The position numbers were made by a program, and so were the translations under genes. Positions 51,959 to 63,916 of a stretch of DNA of 64,000 nt are shown here, piece by piece. Origin of the DNA: Lepas anatifera (Eukaryota; Arthropoda; Thecostraca; Lepadidae); the NCBI GenBank assembly GCA_034440635.1, contig JAOTON010001929.1:1191001-1255000 (forward strand), in the 5' to 3' direction. The notes under the pieces are model-generated. The model ran no database searches and was not told where the DNA came from. It saw only the letters and a list, made by a program, of their open reading frames with translations. Numbering within the stretch: the stretch's first letter is position 1; every line of letters starts with the position of its first letter.

Positions 51959-53844
51959 CCCGCGCCCCACCGGCGCCACCTTTGCCCCACCGGGGTCATC
52001 GATGGCCCCCTTCTAACTCCGAAAATATGGAAGTTAGCGCAAATCTGCAAAAAGCAGTAGACAGCTCGCGTGAATTCAGCAATAAATTAATTTACATGTT
52101 TAAGCGCTCAGGTCAATGGTTTGACCTCCAGAGGTCAAGTTAGGTCACAATAGGCTATTTTCACTCAAATATGCAATGCTTAAGAAAACTGGGCATAACT
52201 CGTATGCCATTAGTGCTATTGAGATCTGGTAAAGTACATTTGGTAGGGAATGGACAGACCTTTTTCGCTATGCAGATCGTAATGACCTCCCGCCAGTGGT
52301 GTGACCTCCAGGGGTCACCTCGTGACCTAATATGACCTGAGGTCACGAAATGTCAGAAAGTGACCTTGTCGTATATAAAATGTTTAGCCGCCGTGTCGCT
52401 CCCACTCTCCGAAAGAGGCCGTGTCTTAACGTGACCGTGTATTTCCGCCGTTTCTGCACGGATGAATGTCGTTAAGCACAAGCGGCAACCATCATGCAGT
52501 CAATCAATGACTTCATCTCAAATGGCACAAAGAAATTATCCTGCCGTACATAATCCAAACCTAGAACTGAAACATCCAAAGACAGCATCTTAACACACGT
52601 ACCGACAAGTGAGCCCTCTATCACGACCGACGACTGCAACCGAAAGGGCGCGAACGTCACTGGCCGTCGCCGCCCGCCGATGACCGATGCACACGCATCC
52701 CGTAACTCCTACAATAGACGGAAACAGATAAAAGTTAATACACCGCCTGAACTATACTTTAAAGTATACGTATAAAGTATATAACACAATCGAAATGAGG
52801 TTACCTTTAGTCGATCAAAGACGTTGCGAATTATAAGCACGAATCGATGACATAAACGTTAGATGCCGTAGAACAACTTTGACACATAGTAAAAGTTCAC
52901 TCACCAGATCTCCGTCACAACCAACAACCGCTCGCCTGTACCGTCTCGACCCAACAGAGGTCGCGGCCACCGCGCGCCAGCTCAGGACGCTTCAGCTCGC
53001 CCGCCGAGAGGAGACAAAACTAAACAGAGGTGCAAAAGCCTAGTGCGAATTATGCTTTAATAATATAATCAAATAAACACGTCGCTATCAGTCAGATTCC
53101 TGCTCACCTATTTCCTAGTCACCATATACATGGAACATAAGCGCCCCCGGCTATGTCTGACACATTCAGATGCCACACCTCAAACCTCGGCACGTAGAGG
53201 TGCCAACTATAGCTATACAAAGCACCAAATCCACTAAGGGCCAACAGCACTTACAAAACGAAAGCCCGTGACAAGACATACACGATGATGTTTGATTCAG
53301 CGCTCTAGCTTAATTAGGTCAAATGTTATTATCAAAATACTGTTTTTGTCCCGGTGACCTTGGATGACCTTGGAGAAGTCAAAAGCGAAATATGGGCCCT
53401 GGGATCTGTTAACGGGTGTTCAAGAACGCTGTTCTGAGCAGGCTGAGCACTTGTAAGCGTTTTTGTGACTTTTAGAGCATAAGACAGGTTTTCCCCATGC
53501 TTTTTTAATCGGAGAGGTCACCTCGTGACCTAACCTCAGGTCACGAAATCAAAAAATCCCAGATATACACCTGGTAGATCCTGAAAGGACCATCAAGTGT
53601 GGGAAGTTTCAAATCGATCGACTGAGAAATGTAGCTATTATAGAGGTCAAAAGTTGAAGTGAGGTGACCTTGGTTGACCTCGCCTGGTGACCTGACCTTG
53701 GGTGAACCGGATAATTTTTTTAGGGATGGTGGGAAAATGATGGGGGGAGAGATAGAGCCCTTAACCGCGGCGCTGCGTCTCGTCGTTTTTCTGCTATCCC
53801 GAAAAAACCTTAGGGGCCATCGATGCCCCCCGGTGGGGCGAGGG
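51959..53844. mobile_element. TTAA element, family C, copy C3, with an internal insertion (1,886 bp)
   Basis: TTAA at 51955-51958 and 53845-53848; ends CCCGCGCCCCACCGG and, inverted, CCCTCGCCCCACCGG. Compared with C2 it is collinear except for about 880 bp of unrelated sequence (about 52382-53260) inserted between tcgtatataaaatg and the cgtgacaagaca-cacgatg segment. Confidence 0.85.
52382..53260 (-). mobile_element. Insertion in C3, possible retroelement fragment
   Basis: A minus-strand frame at 52472-52710 contains RPVTFAPFRLQSSVVIEGS and, further on, VSVLGLDYVRQ. The latter resembles the hydrophobic C-terminal part of Gypsy-type aspartic proteases (ILGLDFLR). The DTG active-site part is not seen, and no terminal repeats or duplication were found. 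Weak assignment. Confidence 0.35.
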
Positions 53845-53989
53845 TTAAAGGCTCTACATTTCTCCCCTTTTTCTCAGCGCTTATGCCTCCTCAGTTTCGT
53901 GTTGACAATGGCAGGCATTTGCCAACGATAGGTAAATGTACTAGGAAATACACAATTTCGGTTTAGAGGCCTTCGTCAAAGTCCTCTAT

Positions 53990-54299
53990 CCGTGTTGACG
54001 TTGGCAAAACCATACGCGTCGGAAAAGGGGGGCAGGAGGGGCCTGGCCCCCCACTTTTTGGCCAAAAATTTTCTGATCTCAGTCAAAATGAGAGAAAACC
54101 GGACATTCTTATATCCAGCCGCTGCGGGAGGCAACAAAGAGCCCAAATTCGAACAGTTTTTGGTCCTGACGTTGAAAGTTTTGTGTCAGCATCAGGTTGA
54201 AGTTTGGCTGCCCCCCCACTTTTTGTCGGTGGCGACACTTATGGGCAAAACGAACCTGAAGAGGGAAGGTGACCCTTTTCAGAGTTCTAAAACGGATTG
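53990..54299. repeat. Repeat block I (inverted relative at 58800-59000)
   Basis: The stretch with gccccccactttttggccaaa, tctgatctcagtcaaaatgag and cagccgctgcgggaggcaac reappears in reverse orientation at about 58815-59000 with moderate divergence. Confidence 0.7.
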
Positions 54300-54303
54300 T
54301 TAA

Positions 54304-55180
54304 CACGCTCACTGGATGGGGGCCTCAGAGCCCCCATCTGTTTTCCAAGGTGGCCGGAGAACCGATCGTAGCCGAAGAATGAAACTTGGCCACAATTGAG
54401 AGAATTGAATGGCGCGTTGATTGGTGAAGATATGTTTAAAATCCGTCAATTAATTTTTGACATTTAGGTTTTCAAAGTCAGACCTGCATTTTGAGATCGC
54501 CGCAATCGCCCTGTCGGACCAGTTCACTTGTATTTGAGACCAAGTGGTGACGTCATAACGCCATATAAACGGGATGATATGTCAAGGTCACCTCTTATGA
54601 AGGTCAAGGTCAAGTTAAAAAATCACAGATCAAGATCATATCTGCACTTTCAAGGTAATTGACCCAAGTGCTTCCGGTCAATCAAGATTACCCGGTCTGA
54701 CGTATATTAAGCTATGACATCATATCAAAAATACCTCAATGTAAATTTAAAGTCAAATGTCAAGGTCAAAGGTCATTAGTAAAGGTCAATCCTCATTTCC
54801 CGCCAAACAGTCGCTATAGTACTAGTCATAGTTAACATTATAGGTAGTATACCATATTATGACCTCCTAAGTCAATGACCTTGAATGACCTTGACCTCAA
54901 AAGTATAGGGCAGATTCTTTGTGACCTTCCTTTTATGAACCTGGTCTGTCTTTAGCTTATTCCCGTCTCCTCATAATCACGGCATTTCCCAATAGCTCCC
55001 CAGCATGGCCAAGATTTGACCTTTATGACCTCGTTTGACCTTGAAGTTATTGACCTAGGTCGATGAAAACTGGTCATTATGTAAATCACCATAGGCCCCA
55101 TCCAACCCCCAACTGGAATTTTTCTACATCGCTTAGGTTCTGAGATCATAGAGGGCCTACCAGGCCCCCTCCAGTGCGCG
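54304..55180. mobile_element. TTAA element, family H, copy H1 (877 bp)
   Basis: TTAA at 54300-54303; TTAG (one change) at 55181-55184. Ends CACGCTCACTGGATGGGGGCC and, inverted, CGCGCACTGGAGGGGGCC. The interior is dense in AGGTCA/TGACCT. Confidence 0.75.
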
Positions 55181-55619
55181 TTAGTGCCAGACCCCTCTCC
55201 AGTACGAGTACTAATGGACAAAATTAGGCTGAAAAACTGAAAACTGCACATTTTTTCCACCTTTAATAATTCAGAACAAAAGTAAAACTATTTTCTTTCA
55301 ATGTACGATGCCATCAAAGCAGTACTATTAGGGGTGGGACCATTCTTAAAAGTATTGGTTTTCGGCCTGATTTCCATGCTATGACCTCTAAATGAATGGA
55401 ATATACCTTTGATTTGGGTAGAAACTGGCATCTCACCCCTGCGACCGGACACTTCAAAATTTGTATGTTACGGGCTGTCTGCCGTTATGCTGCAGTACTA
55501 CAGGAATATTGTATTGTAATTGATTTCAGCATTTGCTTGGAAAAAAATCAATTTTGTCAGAACTATGTACGAAAGCTAACAAATATTAGTTTGATAAACG
55601 TATTTTGTTGGAAAGCTTA

Positions 55620-57480
55620 AGCTGGGCCTCTCCGAAGTCGCCTGAGCTAATCTTGACATGGCAAGTGATCCGTCTCAAGTGGGCCGTCAGAATCTGCAGT
55701 AAGTGTTGATGATCAGGCACTTCACTCCTTTCTCCCGTTTTAACAACCCAAAAATTTTGGGCGTGGCAAATCTCAAGGTACACTGTGTTTTGTTAACATC
55801 ATCAGTGACAGCATCTTGCGCAAGATATTCATCAACAGCCTCAGGGATGGTGAATGGTCCATCTTGCTGTTTGAGCTTGGTCACGTTAGATATTCTCTGC
55901 TAGTCAGGAGCTATATTCTATACCTCCTTTGCCTTCAGACTCTCCTTGAGCTTCTTCTGTTTCTCTTTCCAACGTTTCACGCTTTGGAGTAGCTCAACCC
56001 CGCCTTTATGATCAGCCTCATGAACCGCCTATCCATTTCCCTGCCTTCAATTAGCCTCCCCGCCTTCTCTTAACATACTAGGTGCTCGCCTCCTTCAAAT
56101 GACTGCTCCCCCATCTTCAGCTCATAATCATCGCATATACACTATTTTCAGGATCCAAATTTTAAATTGGCAGAGACATGGGCTTCTTCTGACCTTTTCG
56201 GCAACCTTGGTATTACAGCTGGCATCCAAATTGCTCCTGAAATGGAACATGTTGCCCGGGGCAGGGCCCGTTAGGGGATAAGGACCTTGAGGGTTGTGAC
56301 CAGATTGCTCATGCTCCCCTCAATCAATAGCAGGGCAGGCTTCAAGCGTTTGGCTGAGTAGAGGCAGGCCTTGAATCTATCGGAGATAAACGTGAAGACT
56401 GAGCTGTTCAGGCCCAGCAGAAATTGTAACTTGGCCGTTGTTATGTTAGCGTAAGGCCGGGGGCACGCCAACACCAGCTTCTACCACCTTGTTTTACTGG
56501 AGGAAGAGAGGTCGAGGTACCTTTCAATCAGGTGACCACCCAAGACGACGCCAGCAGAAGATAAAAGGCATGCCGGTACTTGATATCCTTGAAGCTCCTA
56601 ATGATGCAGGCGAGACCATTGGTCACGTTGTTGTACTAGGAGAGGAACACTGGACGTATTGGTCAAGCCAGTTCGTAATAAAGTAAATATAGGGCGGGCT
56701 GTTAAACCGCTCCTTTATCAGACGATTGCCAGGAATTACCAGTGTGAAGATGAACATGACGAACTCTTCGGCCTTGTTCCACGGCTTTAAGTCGTAGTCC
56801 AGTGTGCTAGCCCCGTGGCATAGTTCATCCACTGCTGAGTGATGGATTTGTGCTGTGTATGCTGGTCAGAGATGGAAACTGCAAAGCCAGCAACAATTTA
56901 TTCCAGTCCATTGAACCTGTTCACTTCTTTCCAGGGGTCCTGGGGCTTCTGGATAAAGTTCAGGACAGGGTGCACCTGGCACAACAAGTACCTACTCCGA
57001 CAGGTTCTCGCTCTTCAGGTGGCCCCCCACCAGCAGATTGTGGGAGGTTGCGTCCGTTGTCACAAAGCTAATCTTGGACTACAGGACGTCAACCGCTCAG
57101 GATGTGAAGGATGATAATCCTCAGGCATTCGAGGTCGTCTCTGATCTCCCTAGGCAGCACAAAAGTCTAGAAGGTGTGGCACCTACTTCCCCTTTATAGT
57201 GACACCTGAACAGAGTGCGATATAGCCCCCTGGGTCTTTTGTCTACCATCGTGATAAACTACCGCGGGCTAGTTTGAACTCTTCATCATCTGCTCTACGA
57301 TCGTCAAGAGAGCAAATGCTTCCAGATATTTCTTTTGGGGCATCATCGGTGCACCGCACCAACTACCAAAGCTTTATGATGTAGCCAACTCGTTCCCTGT
57401 TGAAAGGTTTGCTCGGGAGCCAGGTTGTTCCTCGTTCGGGGAATCCACCGCGCCTTGAACCCGTGCTGGCCACATGGAAG
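55620..57480 (-). pseudogene. Decayed repeat-associated coding region with a GPFT motif
   Basis: Minus-strand, protein-like in several frames. Downstream part: EADHKGGVELLQSVKRWKEK (about 55950-56010), a Lys-rich helix, stops, then KLKQQDGPFTIPEAVDEYLA and VNKTQCTLRFA (about 55770-55870). It parallels the VGGPFTDAG region in element E. The upstream part (56270-57100) is broken into short frames that I cannot assign. No intact product. Confidence 0.5.
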
Positions 57481-57512
57481 GCGAGCTTGCTAGCCACTCC
57501 ATCACTGCGCCC
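57452..57512 (-). repeat. tRNA-like (SINE) fragment
   Basis: Minus strand GGGGCGCAGTGATGGAGTGG followed by the B-box-like GGGTTCAAGGC (57452-57462). SINE or tRNA pseudogene rather than a working tRNA. Confidence 0.45.
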
Positions 57513-57796
57513 CTCGCAGAGCCTTGTCTACCTACCTGTTCCTGTTCTGGTCACTCTCTGAACCAATCAAGAGGGACAAGGAGCGGTATTTGGTGTTAGT
57601 GTTGGATCTCTGCTTTTGATGAAATTACAACGTTGATTTATTTATCGGAGCAGTCTGTTTTGCCTTTTTGGAAGGAGGGGGGGTGTAAAACCGCACGCCT
57701 ATGTATACGACTATGACAGATGGCAGTGGCTACATAATGAAGCACTTCTGTTTCACTCCCAGCTGGTCATTTTTGGAATGTTCAGACGACCCAATC

Positions 57797-58095
57797 CATT
57801 GGCGGACCCAGGATTTCCTATCGTCGAGGGGAAAGGGTGAAGTGGAGGGGGTACAGTCATGGGGCGCCATCCAAACCAGGGGGCGGCATTATTATGCGAA
57901 AACCCCTTCAGGTGAATGCCAAATCCTATCCCAGGGGCGCCGATACTCGCATCCTGGGAGGGGGATACAAAGTGACAATTTAGAAGACGCCATTGACCTT
58001 TGGGGGTTCGCCGTGACCATTTCAGGGGAGGGGCCGAGGGTCAACAGGGGGAGGGGGAGTGAACAATTTATCCCCCCGCCTGAATCCGCCTATGC
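57797..58095. mobile_element. Small hAT-like element
   Basis: Ends CATTGGCGGACCCAGG and, inverted, CATAGGCGGATTCAGG. The flanking 8-mers do not match, so the boundaries are approximate. Confidence 0.5.
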
Positions 58096-58229
58096 TTCAA
58101 GCTCATTAAACCGTAGGACGTTATTACTACTTTTGAAGCCTTCAGGCACTAGGCACCTTTTTGCATTCCCATTTCCGTCGGGTTTCATTGCACACTATCA
58201 TAGGATGAGGTAAGGACAGGCCATTTTTT

Positions 58230-59000
58230 AACATGTTAACTGGGGGCATTTGCCCCCAGTCGGCCGAAATGCCCCCTCCCCAGTGCACGGATATTTACCC
58301 CCCAGTGAAAAAGACAGGAGATCACCTAACCTGCAACAAATGAAAACTCACCTAATGAAAATAAGACAGAATACCAGCCTATAATTATAACTTTGTTCTA
58401 TTTCTGGTCCCAAATTTGCAATCCACGAAAATTGTGTTAAAAATTTCCATCCTGGCTGCCTACTCCATCGTGCAAAGACGAAACAAACCGCGTAGTTACG
58501 GAAAGTCCCGGCAAAGCAACCTCAGCATCAACTAATCACAACGCTGGAGATGAACGCTGGCCTACAACCAATCAAACATCATGCTCTATCCGACTGGAAG
58601 CCCGGACCCCAGCCAGTGTCGCGAGATTGTATGATACTCTCATTTCACACGCGGTCAGTTGTGAGCGCTTAGAGCTCGTTCGTGGATTAGACGGGACACG
58701 GTGTAGTCAAAGCGCGTAAGACTGGTTGCTGGTGTGGCGGTGTGAAGTGCTTCGTCTTTTTATTTATTATTGTGGTGGTAGCATATATAAACGTCACCAC
58801 CGGTAAAAAAGCGAGGGGGCCAGCCAAACTTCAAACTGATGCTGACAACAAATTTTCCACGTTCGTACCAAAAACTGTTCGAATTTGAGGTCCTCGTTGC
58901 CTTCCGCAGCGGCTGGTTATACAAATTTTCGGTTTTCTCCCATTTTGACTGAGATCAGGAAATTGCTGGTCAAAAAGTGGGAGGGGCAGGCCCCCTGGTC
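58230..59000. repeat. Repeat block I, second copy, with a G/C hairpin start
   Basis: Begins near the hairpin CTGGGGGCATTTGCCCCCAG (58240-58259), preceded by TTAA. The right part (58815-59000) is the reverse of 54020-54230. Confidence 0.55.
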
Positions 59001-60050
59001 CCCCTTTTCCGAGACTTGTAGCATACTTGAAATTTATAGTGAGATCGCTGCATCAATTTGTTCTGCAAAGTCGATAAGTTGTCAGCTGGCCTTTCTTATC
59101 GATTCCTAGATGTTAAAAATTGGGAGAGATTAAATATTCGGCCACAGCTCTTCGTTGAAATCATCAAAATGTCTCCCGAGAAACCTTTCCAACAAGGAAA
59201 GAGCTGGCGACGCCATATGACCCTGACAGTGCGTCGATAAGCCTAAAAAATTATTAACTGGTTTTTGTACTACATTCCCTAGATGATTTTGACAGCAACA
59301 GCCACACATCAAAGTAGGTATGTAAATAAAACTTATCTTGATTTAGCCTATAAACCACTCGTGTTCAATACTTTAGGAATTTACTTACCTTGCCACACTC
59401 ATAAAGCAAAATAAGAAAATAACCTTTTTATTTGGAATACATTGCGGCAGCTTCATGGCTGCCAGGTTGGCCATTTTGTGACCAAATATCTCGAATTGGA
59501 TCTTTTCTCGCGTTTGGCTCCATGATTTTTTTTTTTTTGGTTGGCCCTTTCTTGGAATCTGGCCTTTTTGCCCCTTTTTCTAGCAGCTGTCACCTAACCT
59601 ATTTCTGGTTTGTCCCTTGTACTATAAATATGGCTTCTTTTGACCTCACCCGCTCTTGAATACGATATTCTGACACCCAAAAAGCAACAGAGCAGCAGAA
59701 AAAAATGGTATGATGGTGGGAGGGAGGGAAAGAACTTTGTTAAAAACACGATCCACAAGAATGATGACCACCGAAAACCGGACGCGAAGTAGGCGATACT
59801 ATATGCGCCCTTTGGGTGGAAATTTGATGGCAAAGTGCGCCCTAAGAGGCTCCGCACTCCTCACTTACCGAAATCCTAGTTCCGCCACTGTTCAAGAACA
59901 AAAAATGCATAGTTAGGGAGAAAGCAATAAATGTTAGCGGGGAGCGGTGCGGCCAAGATGATTATTGATGATAACAAATGTTCTGGTTATGTGGATAAAA
60001 TAATTTGATAGTCACGCGGGATTGGAAGGGCACCCCTGCCTTCTTATTAA

Positions 60051-60500
60051 AGGGAGTGTGGCACCTTGGTCGAATCCTAGAATTTGGTGTGATTAGGGGA
60101 AATTTTAGCCAAAAATCAAGGAGGCGTCCATGCTTTCTCTGAAAAATTTGAAATAAGCTCAATATTTTCATTTTTAAAATGCTCCTCTAGGGAAAGAAAT
60201 AAATATCTGCCAGTGGATGATGTCATGATTTGACAACCACTACCATTTTCAATACGCTTCAAGGACTTCGATTGGCTGATACTCACCGTGACGTCAGCGT
60301 ATGTCGTCACACCAACAGCCATAACAACTGTGGCCTGCTGCTAAGGGTACATGATGGGTGCATTTCAGGTAGGTTTTAGTTTTTTTCTACAGAAATCTCG
60401 AGTTCTAAAACAAATGATATATTGAGCACCGGGTTTTCCGACTTGCTTTACAACTTGGCTATCTCCGTTAAAATCACGTTATGAAGGTGCCACATTCTCT
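60051..60500 (+). mobile_element. TTAA element, family G, copy G4 (450 bp)
   Basis: Bounded by TTAA at 60047-60050 and 60501-60504. Ends AGGGAGTGTGGCACCTT and, inverted, AGAGAATGTGGCACCTT. Same length as G2. Confidence 0.9.
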
Positions 60501-61264
60501 TTAAATGAGTAGTGTGCTAGAAAACATTGCGTCAAGTAAATATCAAACTGTCAACAATTAGTTTTAAACAGTGATACAAGTCGCTTTTTCTGTGGGCTTA
60601 TGACGACCGCTAGTGGTTGTTTTAGCCTCAAATCTGGCTTTTGTGGTATTTATTTGGCTACTTTGGTGAAACTAAATTTGGCCCCTCTTTGACCCTTTTT
60701 TCTAACTCGGTTTTACCTTTTCTGCGGAAAAAATTGGCAGCCCAGGGCAGCATTTATAATCTGGAATAACATGGAATAACACAAAAATTGAAACATTTTT
60801 TAACACTAACGCGTCTAAGTCTTATTAAGCCCCTCAAAATGAGGTTTTGATCCCCTGAAGACGCTATAATGGCCAGCACAAGAAATGCCCACCCCACTGA
60901 TTTCTCCTTAAAAATGCCCTGGGTAAGGATATGCAATAGTGTGCATCTCCCCCTCCCCTCCACAGCATACTCACACACATGACAGTCTGAGAGCACTGAA
61001 CGTGCAGGTCTCAGCTCTGATCAGCAACGGCCACTGATCAGCAGTGTCAAAGCAATTAGCACTGATTGTTGTGTCTCGGTCCAATCGGCTAGAGGGACCG
61101 TCATCTCCGCATAAAAAGGGTAAAAGTAATTTTCCCGGTAGCAGGGGAAAAACCCTATAATTTGCTTCAACAAAATACATTTTCTGGTTCAACAAATGAT
61201 GGAGCGTAGGGATATGCCCGGAAATATACGAAAAGCCATTTTCATGAAAAAGGTCCCACCCCTA

Positions 61265-61860
61265 GTAGTATGTTGCCGGAGTCTGAAAAACAATAACATA
61301 TAGAATAACATCAAACACTCACATAGATCAGGACTCATCATCGATGTTCCAAAAGCAATCCTAATTGTTTTATTCAGAGTTCAAAACCAGAGGTGCGGAT
61401 GGCATTATAACTCGCTTCGGTCATTTCTTTAACAAATATAAAATATCATTTTTCTCTGTGGAGTTTACCGGCGTAGGAGGCTAGTGAATAAAAAACAGAG
61501 TAGGCATATAGTGAAGATGGGTCACTCTTTCCCCTGATATTTTCAATAAATGGAAGGGGCTTAAAATTTTAACCAGCCAGATTTTTGCAACCAGATGGAA
61601 CGGAATTTCTCCAGGGTTTAAAACTGGGCATTAATGCCCGTTATTTTGAACAATAGACTAGGCGGAATTTGATGCATGGAGCCTTAGGTCGAATACAATA
61701 TGCCAGTAGTGGTTTCTTGGCATGCTCTCCCAAACCTCAGCTCAGAGCTTATTATAAGAGTGGTACATTTCCGTCAACGGCCTCTGTCTTACCCCATTAT
61801 CCAAACTGTCGAAACTGGTAACTGTCCAAACTGTCCAAACTGGTCCAAACTGGTCCAAAC
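61265..61860. other. Unassigned DNA ending in a short tandem repeat
   Basis: No gene. From about 61800 the word TCCAAACTG recurs about five times, directly before the SINE. Confidence 0.5.
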
Positions 61861-61861
61861 T

Positions 61862-62200
61862 GCCGCCCCCGTGGCTCAGTTGGTGGAGCGCTGGGCTCCG
61901 GCCCGCTGCTGAGAAACATGCGGTGGCAGTGCATGTCCAGGCCTGGGATCGATTCCCCTGAGAAGCTCCGGCACTAAATATTTGCCCGACGTAGGTCGGC
62001 TGGTAACTGACTGGTGAGAGGGCGACCTGAGCGGGTTGGCCGTCCCTGGGCTTTGTGGGACGTTAGACATTGGCTTCCAGATTGACTCTTCATTGTGGGA
62101 GTTGCTCGTTCGGGTGGTGCGGTCAGGGTCTCCGTGACAAGTCCCTTGATGACTTTAGAGAGACTCCTACTAAAAATACCGAACTGGCAACAAATTGGAC
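61862..62200 (+). repeat. tRNA-derived SINE
   Basis: A-box GTGGCTCAGTTGG (61871-61883) and B-box GGATCGATTCC (61947-61957) in the order of an RNA polymerase III promoter, followed by a tRNA-unrelated body (taggtcggctggtaactgac, gtcagggtctccgtgac). The A-B spacing of about 75 bp is too long for a normal tRNA gene. The 3' end is not sharply defined. Confidence 0.65.
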
Positions 62201-63637
62201 ACACAATATAAAAAACTAGCCCAGACTCTTATCCTCTCCGCCGCTGCAGTAGAACCTACGCGACCGCTGGAAAAAGCGAGGAGGGATTTCAAACACCAGA
62301 TGCTTTCCGTGAGCAGGTGGGGCGACTGTCGCGATGGACGGAGAGGAATGCACCGAAAGCACTATCCGGGAAGGGAGGGAGGAAGGGGTGGAAAGTTGTG
62401 GAGTCGCCTGACAGGTGCAGAAGGAACGGGCTAGAACACTAACCGGTTCTGCTGGAGGTGCATCCTGCCAGCATAGCCCGACAACTAGCTGTACCTGCTC
62501 CACTATCGTCATAGCCGGTGAAGGGAGTGGGGAAATGTGAAAAGTAGGGGAATCCCCCTACTTTTTACGTACCCTTACTTTTCACAGACAGGGCGGAACA
62601 TTCAGCACAGACCTTTCACCTCATATATCCGATTGACTTTAAAATTTGAGCATATGGTTATCGATAGACCAGAAAACGCCTGTAAACTTTTTAGGCTGCA
62701 AAGTCGAACCGTTAAGGAGTTATACCCTCCGGAAATTTTACACTTGGACCACTCATCAATGTTTTTTTTTCAGTAAGAACAATTCTTAAACATTGTATTT
62801 TACTGATTTCTTCTTACTTTTTAAAAAATGTTTTTCAGCGTGTATTTGAAAACTGGCAGTAACACTAACAAAGAGAACATTAGATTAATCCAAAATATTT
62901 AGATCAAATAAAAAATGTGAGTCTCCGCTCCTAACCATGAAATATCTAGCGGAATATATCACAGGTACATACCGTCGTTGCCGCACCCCGTGCGGTGCAG
63001 AGGGCGCGTTCCCCTGTCCTTATACTCCTAGTGTGAGCCACTATCGAGGCATTGGCTTGCTCTTTGCCCAAGGGTTTATATTTTCTCCCATTGCATCATG
63101 AGGATTTTGAAGAATGGCTGTGGCCCAATATATGATCACAATGTATTTGCTCCACCCACGTGTTTCGTGAAGCACATCGGTACGTTTTCTAAAGCAGTGT
63201 TCATAGAGATTTAAGCGATTGGAATTAAGTATGTTTCTCATTCGCTGAAGAAGGCTAAGTTTATAACTTTCCCCCTCTACCATCGCGGAACGGAGACATT
63301 GTCCGAATCCCCAGATCTGAGACATTCGCCGCCGTACCTCGCCGTTCCAATGATGGCGGGCTGCAACGTAAAATGTTGATTAAAAAATGATCAAATAAGT
63401 GTTACAGCCTCCACATCTTAGGCTCAATTTCAATTTGGGTTTGTTCCCAACACGTCTCAGAACGCAAGGCTGGGCTTAGGGGTGTTTGAAATTGTGACTT
63501 TGGGCGTTGAAGATGAAGGGGAGTAGAGAATTTATTTGGCGTGGTATCTGCAAGAATGAAACGCTACACAGTTCTGTCTACACTTTTCTTCGGCATCTCT
63601 TAAGAAAAGCTGTGTACAGCCACCAGGTCTTGACAAA
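62201..63637. other. Unassigned DNA
   Basis: Nothing gene-like was recognised. A short hairpin (aaaagtaggggaat with ccccctactttt) lies at 62539-62566. Confidence 0.45.
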
Positions 63638-63916
63638 ATGTTGTACACTTGGGAAGATTTAACAGCCCACCATAAAAATTATCTGATAATTTTCAGACTG
63701 TTGAAGAGGGAGTGTAAAGTGAATTTTAATATCAAATATGATAAGCATCATTCTCCAGTCCATATGACAAACATTCGTAAGACATTGTTAGAAGCGCAAT
63801 GGAAATGCTCGCAGCCAGTGCGAATCTGGCCTGATCGTGGTCCAGGTAAATCTGTTCAGTGGAGAGACTTCGACATTGTTGGCAATCCAAGCAGGGCATT
63901 AACCCCACATTATTGA
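63638..63916 (+). other. Open frame of unknown meaning (92 codons)
   Basis: The frame reads LLKRECKVNFNIKYDKHHSP and ends WRDFDIVGNPSRALTPHY. No motif recognised and no upstream splice evidence; it could be a transposon remnant or the edge of a gene continuing outside the window. I would not annotate it as a gene without further support. Confidence 0.2.

Larger units (their letters stand above)
55329..61264. mobile_element. Possible large hAT-like element (about 5.9 kb) with nested insertions
   Basis: TAGGGGTGGGACC at 55329-55341 is matched by its exact reverse complement at 61252-61264, and the similarity extends inward with gaps (AAAGTATTGGTTTTCGG against AAAATGGCTTTTCG). No convincing 8-bp duplication. 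It would contain the decayed minus-strand coding region at 55620-57480, a SINE fragment, a small hAT-like element, repeat block I and G4. Confidence 0.4.

Noticed and set aside
61862..61960. Functional tRNA gene
   Set aside because: A- and B-boxes are present, but the spacing is too large and no cloverleaf or anticodon arm is evident; SINE is the better call.
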